From an uncultured Desulfovibrionaceae bacterium (GTDB taxonomy: Bacteria; Desulfobacterota; Desulfovibrionia; Desulfovibrionales; Desulfovibrionaceae): a DNA stretch of 64,000 nucleotides. Location of the stretch: assembly GCA_949299515.1 (NCBI GenBank), contig CASGAP010000008.1, positions 17,472 to 81,471 on the forward strand, written 5' to 3'. The notes under the pieces were generated by a model. The model did no database searches, was not told the origin of the DNA, and was given only the letters and a program-made list of their open reading frames with translations. This document shows positions 34,900-43,970 of this stretch, in pieces. Within the stretch, counting starts at the first letter, position 1, and the number at the start of each line of letters is the position of its first letter. The translations under genes and the position numbers were made by a program.

Positions 34900-35784
34900 A
34901 TGTATTCTTCTGCCGCAACATACTGCATTTTATTTTTGGGAGTTTTTGCCCTGTCCGCTTCCGCCATATTTGTCAAACTGGCAGACGCGCCTTCTGCGGT
35001 TATTGCGTTATACCGTCTGGCCATAGCCGCATTGGTGCTTATGCCGTTTCTTTTATGCAGCCGCCTGTGCCGCTGCGAACTGAAAACTATGCGGGCGCAC
35101 CGGTGGAAGCAAAGCGCCGCAGCGGGATTTTTTCTTGCCCTGCATTATGTTTTATGGTTTGAATCTTTAAAATACACTTCTGTTGCCAGCTCCACGGTAA
35201 TAGTTTGCCTGCAGCCGCTCTTTTCCCTTGCTTTTGACAAACTGCTCAGCAAACGCACCGTAAAAAAAACTTCTGTCGTTGGCTGTGTCATTGCCTTGTG
35301 CGGGTGTGCGGTTATCGGTTTTGGGGATTTTCAGATCAGCGGCAGAAGCCTGTGGGGCGACATACTTGCTTTTATTGCCGCGGGCGTTATAGCCCTGTAT
35401 TTTTATGTCGGCGAAAATATCCGCAAAAGCATTTCCGCCGTAACCTATTCCACACTGAGCTACGGCACCAGCGCGGTTATGCTGTTTTTGTATGCCGTAC
35501 TGCTGCAGCAGCCGTTAACCGGATTTACAGCCCAGACTTGGCAGGCTTTTTTGGGACTTGCGTTCATTTCCACCATAGGCGGACAGTTCATTTTTAATCT
35601 GCTTCTGAAAAATGTTTCCGCCACCGCCGTCACCATGGGCATTTTGGGCGAACCAATAGGCACCTGCCTGCTTGCATACATTATTCTGCACGAGAGCGTC
35701 ACGCTGCAGCAATTTTTGGGTATTGTCTTAATCATGGCAGGTATGTTCATTTTCTTCTATCCGTTTAAAAAGTTTCTGCAATAG
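34900..35784 (+). CDS. EamA/DMT-superfamily permease
   Basis: 294 residues with ten predicted hydrophobic helices in two EamA repeats (about 10-140 and 155-290). Typical motifs are SAIFVKLADAPSAVIALYRL in the first and ISTIGGQFIFNLLLKNVSAT in the second, ending GIVLIMAGMFIFFYPFKK. The family exports amino acids, nucleotides or metabolites; the substrate is not predictable. GGAG precedes the ATG. It stands alone behind the structured element. Confidence 0.88.
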   Translation: MYSSAATYCILFLGVFALSASAIFVKLADAPSAVIALYRLAIAALVLMPFLLCSRLCRCELKTMRAHRWKQSAAAGFFLALHYVLWFESLKYTSVASSTVIVCLQPLFSLAFDKLLSKRTVKKTSVVGCVIALCGCAVIGFGDFQISGRSLWGDILAFIAAGVIALYFYVGENIRKSISAVTYSTLSYGTSAVMLFLYAVLLQQPLTGFTAQTWQAFLGLAFISTIGGQFIFNLLLKNVSATAVTMGILGEPIGTCLLAYIILHESVTLQQFLGIVLIMAGMFIFFYPFKKFLQ

Positions 35785-35860
35785 CCGAAAAAAATGCCGA
35801 TCCGCCTTTTTTTTGCCGTTTTTGGACACTCTGCCCGAAAAGTTCGTACTTTTTCCCTGC

Positions 35861-35889
35861 TTGCAATTGAGCCTAAAATCTTTTATAAT
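35861..35889 (+). promoter_or_regulatory. Sigma-70 promoter of the tat-his operon
   Basis: TTGCAA (35861-35866), 17-nt spacer, TATAAT (35884-35889): close to consensus, 49 nt upstream of tatB. Confidence 0.7.
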
Positions 35890-35937
35890 TCATGTTCATA
35901 GCATTTATGCAATGAATTCATTGACGGAGAGGGCAAT

Positions 35938-36186
35938 ATGTTTGGAATAGGCACATCGGAACTGTTACTTATTTTAGTGGTGGCATTGATAGTCTTAGGC
36001 CCCAAGAACCTGCCTAAGATCGCGAACACTTTAGGAAAAGCCATGGGACAGTTCCAAAAAGCCTCACGGGACTTTCAGCGTACCATAAACACGGAAATCG
36101 CACTGGAAGAAGAACAGGAACGCAAAAAACAGGAAGAAGCCCAAAAAGCAGATAACGCAAAGTCTGCCGACAAAGACAAAGCCTAA
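35938..36186 (+). CDS. tatB: Sec-independent translocase TatA/TatB family protein
   Basis: 82 residues: one N-terminal membrane helix (about 6-22, FGIGTSELLLILVVALIVLG), hinge Gly-Pro (LGPKNLP), amphipathic helix, then a charged tail (EEEQERKKQEEAQK). The Glu8 in the membrane segment and partner position beside tatC favour TatB, although TatA-like function cannot be excluded. GGAG precedes the ATG. It delivers folded cofactor-containing proteins with TatC. First gene of the operon. Confidence 0.88.
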   Translation: MFGIGTSELLLILVVALIVLGPKNLPKIANTLGKAMGQFQKASRDFQRTINTEIALEEEQERKKQEEAQKADNAKSADKDKA

Positions 36187-36199
36187 CTGAGGAATATCC

Positions 36200-37294
36200 A
36201 TGTGTTTTGATGATGAAGAAAACAATGTAAAACGCATACTCGGCACAAATCCTATTCCCTCCCGCCCGCTGAACAAGGAAGCCGATCCCGACAATTCCGA
36301 CAACCAAACGGAACAGGCAGATACGGCAGACAATGCAAAAACCGAACTTCCGCCCATTGAGGAAAATGCGGACAACAGCGGCCAAACAGCTTCTTCGGGC
36401 GCCGACACTGACGCCGACGGCCGAAAATTCACGCCGCCCGCCAAACTCTCGCCCCAAAACGATCCGGAAGAAAATACCATGCCGCTGCTTTCGCACCTGG
36501 GCGAACTGCGCACGCGCCTGACACGCATAGTCCTTATGGTACTGATAGGATTTTTCGGCTTTTACGGTATTTCCGAAACGGCATATACCTATCTTGCGGA
36601 ACCGCTGACCCGTTTTCTGCCCGAAGGCAGCACCCTTATTTACACCTCGCCCCAGGGAGCGTTTTTTACGTATATGAAAGTGGCGCTTATGCTGTCCATT
36701 TTAGGCACAAGCCCGTTCAGCTTTTATCAGATATGGGCGTTCATAGCTCCCGGCCTGTACAAGGAAGAACAGCGCGCCGTTCTGCCGCTGGCCTTCTTTT
36801 CCGCCTTTTTCTTCTTGGCCGGAGCGGCTTTTTGTTATTTTGCGGTTTTCCCGGTAGCATTTAAATTTTTTATGGGCTTCACCAGCGATTTGGTAAAACC
36901 CATGATCAGCGTGGAAGAATATTTAAGCTTTGCCTTAAAACTGGTTATCGCCTTCGGCCTTGTATTTGAAATGCCGCTGTTTGCTTATTTTTTGGCAAGA
37001 CTGCGCCTGCTTACTGCCGACGCCATGCGCCGCCACAGAAAATATGCCGTTTTAATTATTTTCATAGTAGCGGCAATTTTAACCCCGCCCGATGTTTTCT
37101 CCCAAACCATGATGGCGATCCCCATGCTCTTGCTTTACGAAGTAAGCATTTATATCGCAAAAGTCGCCAATAATCCCGGCAAAAAGAAAACAGAAGCCCC
37201 GCAGCACAGCGAAGAAGAAAATAAAGCAGACACCGCAGAAGCAGAAACAGAAACGAAATCCGACACTGCCGCCGCGAACGGCAGCCAACAATAA
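36200..37294 (+). CDS. tatC: Twin-arginine translocase subunit TatC with acidic extensions
   Basis: 364 residues against about 250 in E. coli. The TatC core begins near residue 94 ([14 protein letters not shown]) and has six membrane helices with [32 protein letters not shown]. Before it lies a 90-residue Asp/Glu/Asn-rich tail and after it about 45 residues of Glu/Ala/Thr-rich sequence. The upstream start is preferred because GAGGAA lies at good spacing before the ATG at 36200; no such site precedes the internal Met at 36479. Receptor of the Tat system, with TatB. Confidence 0.92.
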   Translation: MCFDDEENNVKRILGTNPIPSRPLNKEADPDNSDNQTEQADTADNAKTELPPIEENADNSGQTASSGADTDADGRKFTPPAKLSPQNDPEENTMPLLSHLGELRTRLTRIVLMVLIGFFGFYGISETAYTYLAEPLTRFLPEGSTLIYTSPQGAFFTYMKVALMLSILGTSPFSFYQIWAFIAPGLYKEEQRAVLPLAFFSAFFFLAGAAFCYFAVFPVAFKFFMGFTSDLVKPMISVEEYLSFALKLVIAFGLVFEMPLFAYFLARLRLLTADAMRRHRKYAVLIIFIVAAILTPPDVFSQTMMAIPMLLLYEVSIYIAKVANNPGKKKTEAPQHSEEENKADTAEAETETKSDTAAANGSQQ

Positions 37295-37313
37295 CCCAAA
37301 CGGAAAAACCACA

Positions 37314-37922
37314 ATGAATACAGTCCAAAGAAAAGCAAGCGTTACACGCACCACCAAAGAAACGGACATCGCCTTGACGCTCTGCCTTGACGGAACAGGA
37401 AAAACCGACATTCAAAGCGGCATAGGTTTTTTAGACCATATGCTTACTCTGCTGGCTTTTTGGGCAAGATTTGACTTGGAACTGACCTGCAAAGGAGATC
37501 TGCACATTGACAGCCACCACAGCATAGAAGATATCGGACTGTGCCTTGGCAGCGCTTTTCACAATGCCCTGACAAGCCGCAACAATGCCAACGGCATAGA
37601 GCGGGTCGGATTTGCCAAGATTCCCATGGACGAAGCCCTTACGGAAATCTGCCTAGACCTTTCCGGCAGAGCCTGGCTGGAATGGCGCGGAGACGAACTG
37701 CTTCCTCCCGTTATAGCCGGCGACGAAAAAGACGTGTGGCGCGAATTTTACAAAGCTTTTGTTTCCAGTGCTAAAATGAACCTGCACATACAGTTTCTGT
37801 ACGGCAAAAACGGCCATCATCTTTTGGAATCCGCGGCCAAAGGCGTCGGCAAAGCGCTGCAAAAAGCCGTATATATTAATGATACCGTTGCAACCAGCAC
37901 CAAAGGAAGTTTGGATTTATGA
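37314..37922 (+). CDS. hisB: Imidazoleglycerol-phosphate dehydratase
   Basis: 202 residues, monofunctional. Manganese-binding motifs [24 protein letters not shown] and [18 protein letters not shown] segment are complete. Sixth step of histidine synthesis. Nineteen nt after tatC; its stop overlaps the start of the lipoprotein gene by 4 nt (ATGA), so translation is coupled. hisA follows one gene later. Confidence 0.97.
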   Translation: MNTVQRKASVTRTTKETDIALTLCLDGTGKTDIQSGIGFLDHMLTLLAFWARFDLELTCKGDLHIDSHHSIEDIGLCLGSAFHNALTSRNNANGIERVGFAKIPMDEALTEICLDLSGRAWLEWRGDELLPPVIAGDEKDVWREFYKAFVSSAKMNLHIQFLYGKNGHHLLESAAKGVGKALQKAVYINDTVATSTKGSLDL

Positions 37923-38569
37923 AAAACTATCTGACATATTTTTGTCTTTTGCTCGGTTTTATCTGTACGGCCTGCACGCAGCAGCCTGCCGTTCCCGCAC
38001 TGCCTGCCCCTGTTGCCATAGCGGTAGCGCCGTATAACCAGCCCACACTGGACGCACAGCTTTTGGCAGGCTATATTCCTTCCGATCAAAGCCTGGCAAA
38101 CCAAACCGAATTGGGCCGCTATGACGAACTATTAAAGCAGGAACTGATAAAAACCCAGCGCCGCTATGTTTTTCTGACTCAGGAAGATTTAAATATTTCC
38201 ATTCAGAACGACAGCAAAAACAGACCGAATGTTTTGGCTACGTGGGCGCAGATTGCCAGAAACAACAATGCCGACTTTATATTGGTGCCGCAAATCCTCG
38301 AACACCAGGAAAAAAAGGGCGTGGGACGCGATGTTTTTTCCCCGGCACGCCTGATAAGCGATTTTTATCTGATTAAAGCAGTGCACCCGACAAACAATTC
38401 CAATGACGGTTTCCTGCAGGCACGCTCCCACTATAAAGAAATCAGTTTTATCGAAGTGAATGTCAGCGGAGAAGATTACATCCGTCCCCGCCAGCATAAA
38501 GAAATTATATATTTCGTTAACGAATCCATACGCAAAATGATACGGGAATTCCATTTAACTCTCGAATAG
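37919..38569 (+). CDS. Lipoprotein of unknown function in the his operon
   Basis: 216 residues. Signal peptide ending in a lipobox-like CTAC, giving a lipidated Cys at about residue 19. The mature part holds a segment like the nucleotide-binding or LpoB/DUF799-type lipoproteins ([16 protein letters not shown]..., [33 protein letters not shown]), and resembles the extra domain of BamA in layout (regulator of outer-membrane export type). No specific function can be given. Translationally coupled to hisB and 7 nt before hisA. Confidence 0.7.
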   Translation: MKNYLTYFCLLLGFICTACTQQPAVPALPAPVAIAVAPYNQPTLDAQLLAGYIPSDQSLANQTELGRYDELLKQELIKTQRRYVFLTQEDLNISIQNDSKNRPNVLATWAQIARNNNADFILVPQILEHQEKKGVGRDVFSPARLISDFYLIKAVHPTNNSNDGFLQARSHYKEISFIEVNVSGEDYIRPRQHKEIIYFVNESIRKMIREFHLTLE

Positions 38570-38576
38570 GTGCACC

Positions 38577-39311
38577 ATGATTATCTTTCCGGCAGTAGAT
38601 CTTAAAAACGGCAAAGCCGTACGCTTAAAACAAGGACGCGCAGACGATGTATCCGTATTTTCCGACGACCCGGTACAAATGGCCAAACACTGGCAGAGCC
38701 TGGGAGCGCAGTATCTGCATTTAATAGACCTGGACGGAGCATTTCAGGGAAAAAGCGTAAACGCAAACATCGTACAGACAATCTGCAGAGAACTGAATAT
38801 TCCCGTACAGCTCGGCGGCGGCATACGTTCGGAAGAAACGGCTGATTTTTGGCTGAACCTTGGAGTAACCCGCATTATCATAGGCACCATGGCTTTGGAA
38901 AATTTTGCGCTTTTTGAAAAAATCTGCAAAAAGTATCCCGGCAGAGTCGGCGTTTCTTTGGACGTTGAGGGCAAAAAATTGAAAACCCGCGGCTGGGTGG
39001 AAGATTCCGGCAAAGAAATAGACGAAATACTTCCGAAACTGCAGCAGGCAGGCTGTGCATTCATCATTTACACCGACATAGAACGCGACGGTATGCACAG
39101 CGAACTGAATTTTGAAGAAGTGGAACGCCTTGCAGCGTTAAGCCCGCTTCCCCTTATTGCCGCAGGCGGCGTTTCAACCATTGAAAGCGTAAAAAAACTG
39201 CTGCCGCTCAGCAAAACGAGCTCCCTTGAAGGAATTATTTCCGGCAGGGCAATTTATGAAGGCACGCTGAATCTGCAGGAGGCAATGGATTTAATAAAAA
39301 AAAATAATTAA
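38577..39311 (+). CDS. hisA: ProFAR isomerase (HisA)
   Basis: 244 residues, TIM barrel of the HisA/HisF family. N-terminal IIFPAVDLKNGKAVRLKQG contains the first catalytic Asp (Asp8) and the phosphate loop; IQLGGGIRS and YTDIERDGM with the second Asp and the C-terminal AAGGVST are present. It isomerises ProFAR to PRFAR, fourth step of histidine synthesis. No hisF or hisH is in the window. Last gene of the tat-his unit. Confidence 0.95.
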   Translation: MIIFPAVDLKNGKAVRLKQGRADDVSVFSDDPVQMAKHWQSLGAQYLHLIDLDGAFQGKSVNANIVQTICRELNIPVQLGGGIRSEETADFWLNLGVTRIIIGTMALENFALFEKICKKYPGRVGVSLDVEGKKLKTRGWVEDSGKEIDEILPKLQQAGCAFIIYTDIERDGMHSELNFEEVERLAALSPLPLIAAGGVSTIESVKKLLPLSKTSSLEGIISGRAIYEGTLNLQEAMDLIKKNN

Positions 39312-39393
39312 TTTTTTTCTATTTTAATAAATTTTACAATAATTTTACACAGTTATTTATTTTAAAAAAAGTCTAGAAAAAATCAATATACCC

Positions 39394-39420
39394 TAAAGGC
39401 TTTTTTTATGCTGCCGATAA
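39394..39420 (+). promoter_or_regulatory. Sigma-28 (FliA) promoter of flgM
   Basis: TAAA (39394-39397), 15 nt, GCCGATAA (39413-39420): full match to the sigma-28 consensus, about 80 nt before the flgM start codon. FlgM, the anti-sigma-28 factor, is thus expressed from a sigma-28 promoter, a feedback loop as known in other flagellated bacteria. Confidence 0.88.
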
Positions 39421-39500
39421 TATTTTTGTTGAAACAATAGTCCAATAAAAAGCGCCAACTTGGACTTCCTGTTTCTCATCGAACGGCTATGGAGGTTCTT

Positions 39501-39824
39501 ATGAAGATAAGCAATAACAACGGATTTGAAACATATCCGCTTGGCTTTAACGAAATTTCTGCTGTTGCAAAGTCTGCAAAGCAGGAAGAAAGCAAAACGC
39601 TTTCCGCACCGCAAAGCCAAGATACTGTTTCTCTTTCTGAGGACGCAAAGTATCATGCTATAGCAAAAACAGAAGCATTAAACGCTTCTGACGTTCGTGC
39701 AGAAAAAGTCGCACGGCTTAAATCCATGATTGCCAACGGCACCTATGAATTTAACAGCATGGACACCGCTAAAGCTATGGTTCAGGATATATTTGCAAAC
39801 AAGTCATTGCTTTTAATGAACTAA
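39501..39824 (+). CDS. flgM: Anti-sigma-28 factor FlgM
   Basis: 107 residues from the ATG at 39501, chosen because GGAGG (39491-39495) is 5 nt upstream; the ATG at 39489 lies inside that site. The C-terminal half has the FlgM signature: VRAEKVARLKSMIANGTYEFNS followed by a helix (AKAMVQDIF). The N-terminal half is disordered, with SQDTVSLSEDAKY. FlgM holds sigma-28 inactive until the hook is complete and is then exported by the flagellar type III apparatus. No other flagellar gene is adjacent. Confidence 0.9.
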   Translation: MKISNNNGFETYPLGFNEISAVAKSAKQEESKTLSAPQSQDTVSLSEDAKYHAIAKTEALNASDVRAEKVARLKSMIANGTYEFNSMDTAKAMVQDIFANKSLLLMN

Positions 39825-39837
39825 AGTACAACATCAG

Positions 39838-39870
39838 CAAAAGGCGGGTTGCAACGCCCGCCTTTTATTT
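39838..39870. terminator. Terminator between flgM and prmC
   Basis: AAAAGGCGGG and CCCGCCTTTT form a 10-bp stem with an 8-nt loop; TATTTTTT follows on the right. It overlaps the stop codon region of the convergent prmC gene and may act in both directions. Confidence 0.85.
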
Positions 39871-40818
39871 TTTAATCGCATACAAAACCCGTTCGCACCC
39901 GTTCAAATCATTCAAAGTCCGAACGTGCACGAAATCACGGACGGCACACAGTTCGCGGCACTGCCTGCCCTGATTGTATCCGTGTTCAATTAAAAGCAGA
40001 CCTCCCGGATTCAGAAGTGTTTTCGCAAGCGCGGCGGCTGCCTGAATATGAAAAAGCCCCTGTGCCTCCGTATCTCCCGCAGCAGAAAGCAAGGCGGCCT
40101 GCGGTTCAAAACAACGTACGCTTTTATCCAGTCTGACATATTCCGAAGCAGGAATATAAGGCGGATTGCTGACCACACAGTCAAATGCTTTCTGTCCGGC
40201 ATATGCCGTCAATTCCTGCAAAAACTGCGGCGCGGCAAAATCCGCCCGCATAAATCTGCTTCTGCCTGCACAGCCGAGATGTTCGGCATTTTTCTGCGCA
40301 AGGGCCACAGCCTGTCCGTTAATGTCTATGCCAATGCCGCAGGCTTCTTTGTTTTCAAGCAAGGCAGCCAACAAAATACAGCCGCTGCCGCTTCCCAAAT
40401 CGCAGATGCGCAGAGCGCGCTTTCCGTTCCTGCGGCTGTAAGCAGAAATTTCATCAACCAGCATTTCCGTTTCCGGCCTCGGTATCAGCGTGGAAGAATC
40501 CACATAAAAATCATACCCGTAAAATTCTTTGATCCCTGTCAGATACGCAAGGGGTTCGCCGGCTTTTCTGCGGGCATACAGCGCATAAAAATCCAGGACT
40601 TCGCTGTCATTCGGTTCATAATCCATATGAGAAAGCACAAAGACTTTATCCCTGCCCAGCACATGGCAAAGAAGATACAATATTTCATTCCGTGCCTCGG
40701 CCAACCCGGCGCAGGAAGAGGAAAAAAAATTATCGCCGTCCAATTCCTGATTGTTCAGCAAATCCTCTGCATACTGTTCCGCAAGCATTTTAAGAGTTAT
40801 TTTCATGTCTGCCGCCAA
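39865..40818 (-). CDS. prmC: Peptide chain release factor N5-glutamine methyltransferase
   Basis: 317 residues, slightly longer than E. coli PrmC. An N-terminal helical release-factor-binding domain (about 1-105, with YLTGIKEFYGYDFYVD at its end), then a SAM-dependent methyltransferase fold with LGSGSGCILLA and the catalytic NPPY (VVSNPPYIPAS). It methylates the Gln of the GGQ motif in RF1/RF2. No prfA is adjacent. Convergent with flgM. Confidence 0.95.
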   Translation of the reverse strand: MAADMKITLKMLAEQYAEDLLNNQELDGDNFFSSSCAGLAEARNEILYLLCHVLGRDKVFVLSHMDYEPNDSEVLDFYALYARRKAGEPLAYLTGIKEFYGYDFYVDSSTLIPRPETEMLVDEISAYSRRNGKRALRICDLGSGSGCILLAALLENKEACGIGIDINGQAVALAQKNAEHLGCAGRSRFMRADFAAPQFLQELTAYAGQKAFDCVVSNPPYIPASEYVRLDKSVRCFEPQAALLSAAGDTEAQGLFHIQAAAALAKTLLNPGGLLLIEHGYNQGRQCRELCAVRDFVHVRTLNDLNGCERVLYAIKK

Positions 40819-41256
40819 TTTTTTTAAATTTTTTTATTTTACATATTTGTTATTGTGATTTTTAAAACTTTATTGTTCCAGCTCAAAAATTATTACTGCA
40901 CTTTTTTTTATCTTACTAAAATACAAAAATATTTTTTCACATTTATTTGTATCATTCAAATACAAAGTACTAAAACTGCCCCCAATACAGAGGAATTATC
41001 AATAAAATCCGTCAATACCTCTGACAAAAATGTTTAATAACACTCCAAAATACAGTTTCCGGCATAAAAATATAACTCATTGATATAGTATATTTTAATG
41101 AATAAAATATTTTTTTCTGACGAAATCGAAAAATTTTTTTTGCCAATGTGAAAATATATACTTGCCAAAATTATAAAATTTTGTACAATATATTTAACAA
41201 AAAAAGTGCATTCGCACAAACTTTTTTATTAGGGAAATTTTAACAAGGAGAGTCGT
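40819..41256 (+). promoter_or_regulatory. AT-rich intergenic region with promoter of the transporter gene
   Basis: 438 bp without a supportable gene. The best promoter is TTGCCA (41162-41167), 16 nt, TACAAT (41184-41189), 68 nt before the start at 41257. Nothing else distinct is seen apart from extreme A/T content. Confidence 0.5.
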
Positions 41257-42990
41257 ATGTCTCAACATGATGAAAACATCGTCATAGACAGAGCGAAAAG
41301 CAGCTGGTCTGACCTTTGGAAAAAGGAAGACTACTGGGCAATTTGGGTTGGTGTTGCAATTGTTTTATTTACCATTTGCTTAATTTTACCCTCAAAAAGC
41401 GATTTTGTGCAAAAAATCCAGGCACAAAATGAAATTATCGCCCTCGAAAAAGAAAAACCGTACGAAACAATAGCTTTAATCGAAGCTAAAAAAGCAAAAA
41501 AAGCTGTTATGGGCGGTTCCCTTCCGGCAATGAAAGAATTTAAATCCTATTTTGCTACTCCTAAAAAGTGGAACAGCAATATCCTGGATTCCATGGTTCT
41601 TTCACAAAAAAAGGCTGATCAGCTCAATGCCGACAAACTTCCGAAAGTAGAAGAAGCCAAAGCAGCCGCAACCCTTGCCAAAGAAGTTGCTGTAACAGCC
41701 GACAACCTGGCTAAAGACGCCAACTATCAAGACGCACAGCTCAACGCCGCTGCCGAAGAAGCCATTTCTGCATGGCAGGCAGCCGAAAAGAAAGCTTCAA
41801 GCCTTTCCGACAAGCTTGCAAAACCCTACAACCTTTTCCCGAAAATGATTCTGCTCGGCGTGGGCATCGTCCTTATCATGAGCATCGGCATTTTCTTCAT
41901 GGGCGAAAGCGTTGCTAAATTTATCGGCGGCTTTATCGGCGTATACATTCTCTGCGTACTTGCAAACATCTTGGGCAAACACGGCGGAATGAGCTACTAC
42001 GGCATCAACGCCGAAATTTGGTCCATCGTTCTCGGTATGCTTGTGGCAAATACCATTAAAACCCCCGGTTGGATGATGCCTGCCGTACAGGTTGAATACT
42101 ACATCAAAACCGGTCTCGTTCTGCTCGGCGGCGAAGTTCTCTTCACCAAAATCGTAGCCATCGGTATTCCCGGCATCTTCGTTGCTTGGGTTGTAACTCC
42201 TATCGTTCTTATTTCAACCTTCATTTTCGGTCAAAAAGTGCTGAAAATGGAATCCAAGACCTTGAACATCACCATTTCCGCAGATATGTCAGTTTGCGGT
42301 ACCTCCGCTGCTATCGCAACCGCCGCAGCCTGCCGCGCTAAAAAAGAAGAACTTACTCTTGCAGTCGGTCTTTCTCTTACCTTTACCGCTATCATGATGA
42401 TTGCCCTTCCGGCAGCCATTAAAGCCATCGGCCTTGACCCTGTTCTCGGCGGCGCATGGATCGGCGGTACCATTGACTCAACCGGTGCAGTTGCAGCTGC
42501 AGGCGCATTCCTCGGCGATACCGCAATGCAGGTTGCAGCTACCGTTAAGATGATCCAAAACGTTCTTATCGGCGTAACCGCATTCTTCGTAGCTCTGTAC
42601 TTCACCACCAAGGTTGAACACAGCGGCGACGGCAAAGTAAGCCTCATGGAAATCTGGCACAGATTCCCGAAGTTCGTTCTCGGCTTCCTGGGTGTTTCCA
42701 TTCTTCTTTCCACCATGGCTGCTTCTTACGGTGCTGACCTTTCCTACAGCATTATCGACAAAGGTATTGTTGACGTAACCAAAGGCCTGCGCGGCTGGTA
42801 CTTCGCTCTTGCCTTTATCTCTGTAGGTCTTGCAACCAACTTCCGTGAACTTGCAAGCTACTTCAAAGGCGGCAAACCGCTAATCCTTTATGTATGCGGT
42901 CAGTCCTTCAACTTGGTATTAACCCTGTTCATGGCATGGGTAATGTTCGACCTCGCATTCCCGGAAATCAAGGCTTCTATTCTTCAATAA
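41257..42990 (+). CDS. YeiH/PSE-family putative sulfate exporter-like transporter with large insertion
   Basis: 577 residues, against about 340-350 for YeiH. Residues 1-50 include the first membrane helix; then about 135 Ala/Lys/Glu-rich residues (about 55-190) form a predicted coiled, probably periplasmic insertion; from about 195 onward come ten hydrophobic helices with the family motif [20 protein letters not shown] and [22 protein letters not shown]. The family is called putative sulfate exporter but has little biochemistry; in sulfonate users related genes accompany sulfite release. AAGGAG precedes the ATG; monocistronic with its own terminator. Confidence 0.85.
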   Translation: MSQHDENIVIDRAKSSWSDLWKKEDYWAIWVGVAIVLFTICLILPSKSDFVQKIQAQNEIIALEKEKPYETIALIEAKKAKKAVMGGSLPAMKEFKSYFATPKKWNSNILDSMVLSQKKADQLNADKLPKVEEAKAAATLAKEVAVTADNLAKDANYQDAQLNAAAEEAISAWQAAEKKASSLSDKLAKPYNLFPKMILLGVGIVLIMSIGIFFMGESVAKFIGGFIGVYILCVLANILGKHGGMSYYGINAEIWSIVLGMLVANTIKTPGWMMPAVQVEYYIKTGLVLLGGEVLFTKIVAIGIPGIFVAWVVTPIVLISTFIFGQKVLKMESKTLNITISADMSVCGTSAAIATAAACRAKKEELTLAVGLSLTFTAIMMIALPAAIKAIGLDPVLGGAWIGGTIDSTGAVAAAGAFLGDTAMQVAATVKMIQNVLIGVTAFFVALYFTTKVEHSGDGKVSLMEIWHRFPKFVLGFLGVSILLSTMAASYGADLSYSIIDKGIVDVTKGLRGWYFALAFISVGLATNFRELASYFKGGKPLILYVCGQSFNLVLTLFMAWVMFDLAFPEIKASILQ

Positions 42991-43012
42991 GCATAGCTAA
43001 GCTTTAAACCAT

Positions 43013-43046
43013 AAAGGCATACAGTCAGCTGTATGCCTTTTTTTTT
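43013..43046 (+). terminator. Terminator of the PSE-family transporter gene
   Basis: AAAGGCATACAG (43013-43024) and CTGTATGCCTTT (43029-43040) pair perfectly over 12 bp with a TCAG loop, followed by T-run. Confidence 0.93.
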
Positions 43047-43130
43047 GCAGCACTCCTTTCCGTACACCTGTGCGTTAGGCAAAATCAAAACAAAAGTAAG
43101 CAATTCAAAGCAGCTAAGAAAAATAAAAGC

Positions 43131-43159
43131 TTGACAGCAGCAAAGATTTAAGTTAAAAA
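43131..43159 (+). promoter_or_regulatory. Promoter of the rimP-nusA-infB operon
   Basis: TTGACA (43131-43136), 17-nt spacer, TAAAAA (43154-43159). The -35 is consensus, the -10 weak. The 130-nt leader that follows is AT-rich. Confidence 0.5.
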
Positions 43160-43288
43160 TATTTTGTTGAAAGTAATTTCAATGTTGCATTTGCAACCTG
43201 TTATATACAGACAATATTTTTAGTATATAGCCGGGCGGTCTGATTCAGGCCTCCCTTTTTTTATTGCAAAAAACAGAAAGGAACTTGC

Positions 43289-43954
43289 ATGGCAGAACAG
43301 GAAAAAACTATCGGCAAAGCCAAACTTCTTGGAATTGTACAAGAAGCGGCAGCCGTAGCCGCCCAAAGCTTCGGTCTCAAAATATGGGGCATTGAGCTTC
43401 TCGGCGGCGCAGCGCGCCCCATAGTGCGGATTTTTGTAGACACTCCGTGGGAAAACAAAACCGTTCCGTTTGTAAAACCCCTGACGCGCGAAGAAAAAAG
43501 CAGACAAAAGTCCGTGCACCCCATGGCTAAAAACCAGGAAAGCACACAGCCGCAGACTGAAAATTTCAGCGAAGAATCAGGAGTCAGCGTGGACGACTGC
43601 GCCGAAATATCCAGAATGATCGGCATAAGCCTTGAAGTTGAAGATATTTTTGCCGATGCATGGATACTGGAAGTTTCTTCTCCCGGTCTTGAGCGGACTT
43701 TTTACGAAACAGCCCAAATGCGGCCTTACATCGGACATCCCCTTGACGTAACACTGGAATCCGCCCACAGCGGTTTTGAAAACAGAAAAAAATTCCGGGG
43801 AACGCTCAAATCTGTGGAAAGCAATACATTTACCCTGATTTTAGACACTCCGGAAGGCGCAGAATGCACCATTGATTTTAATACAGTAAGAAAAGCGCAC
43901 CTTGTGCATCTTTTTCCGGAAACAACCCTTTCAAAAACAAATTCACGCAAATAA
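43289..43954 (+). CDS. rimP: Ribosome maturation factor RimP
   Basis: 221 residues, longer than E. coli RimP (about 150). The N-terminal RimP domain (AAQSFGLKIWGIELLGG...RIFVD) is interrupted at about residues 54-95 by a polar Lys/Glu/Gln-rich insertion before resuming at GVSVDDCAEISRMIG; the core motif DAWILEVSSPGLERTF is intact. The C-terminal SH3-like domain contains RKKFRGTLKSVES. It assists 30S maturation. First gene of the rimP-nusA-ylxR-infB operon. Confidence 0.93.
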   Translation: MAEQEKTIGKAKLLGIVQEAAAVAAQSFGLKIWGIELLGGAARPIVRIFVDTPWENKTVPFVKPLTREEKSRQKSVHPMAKNQESTQPQTENFSEESGVSVDDCAEISRMIGISLEVEDIFADAWILEVSSPGLERTFYETAQMRPYIGHPLDVTLESAHSGFENRKKFRGTLKSVESNTFTLILDTPEGAECTIDFNTVRKAHLVHLFPETTLSKTNSRK

Positions 43955-43970
43955 ATGCGGAGGCTGACAC

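Noticed and set aside
34733..35026. 97-codon frame covering the structured element
   Set aside because: No ribosome site, overlaps the EamA start, composition explained by the hairpins.
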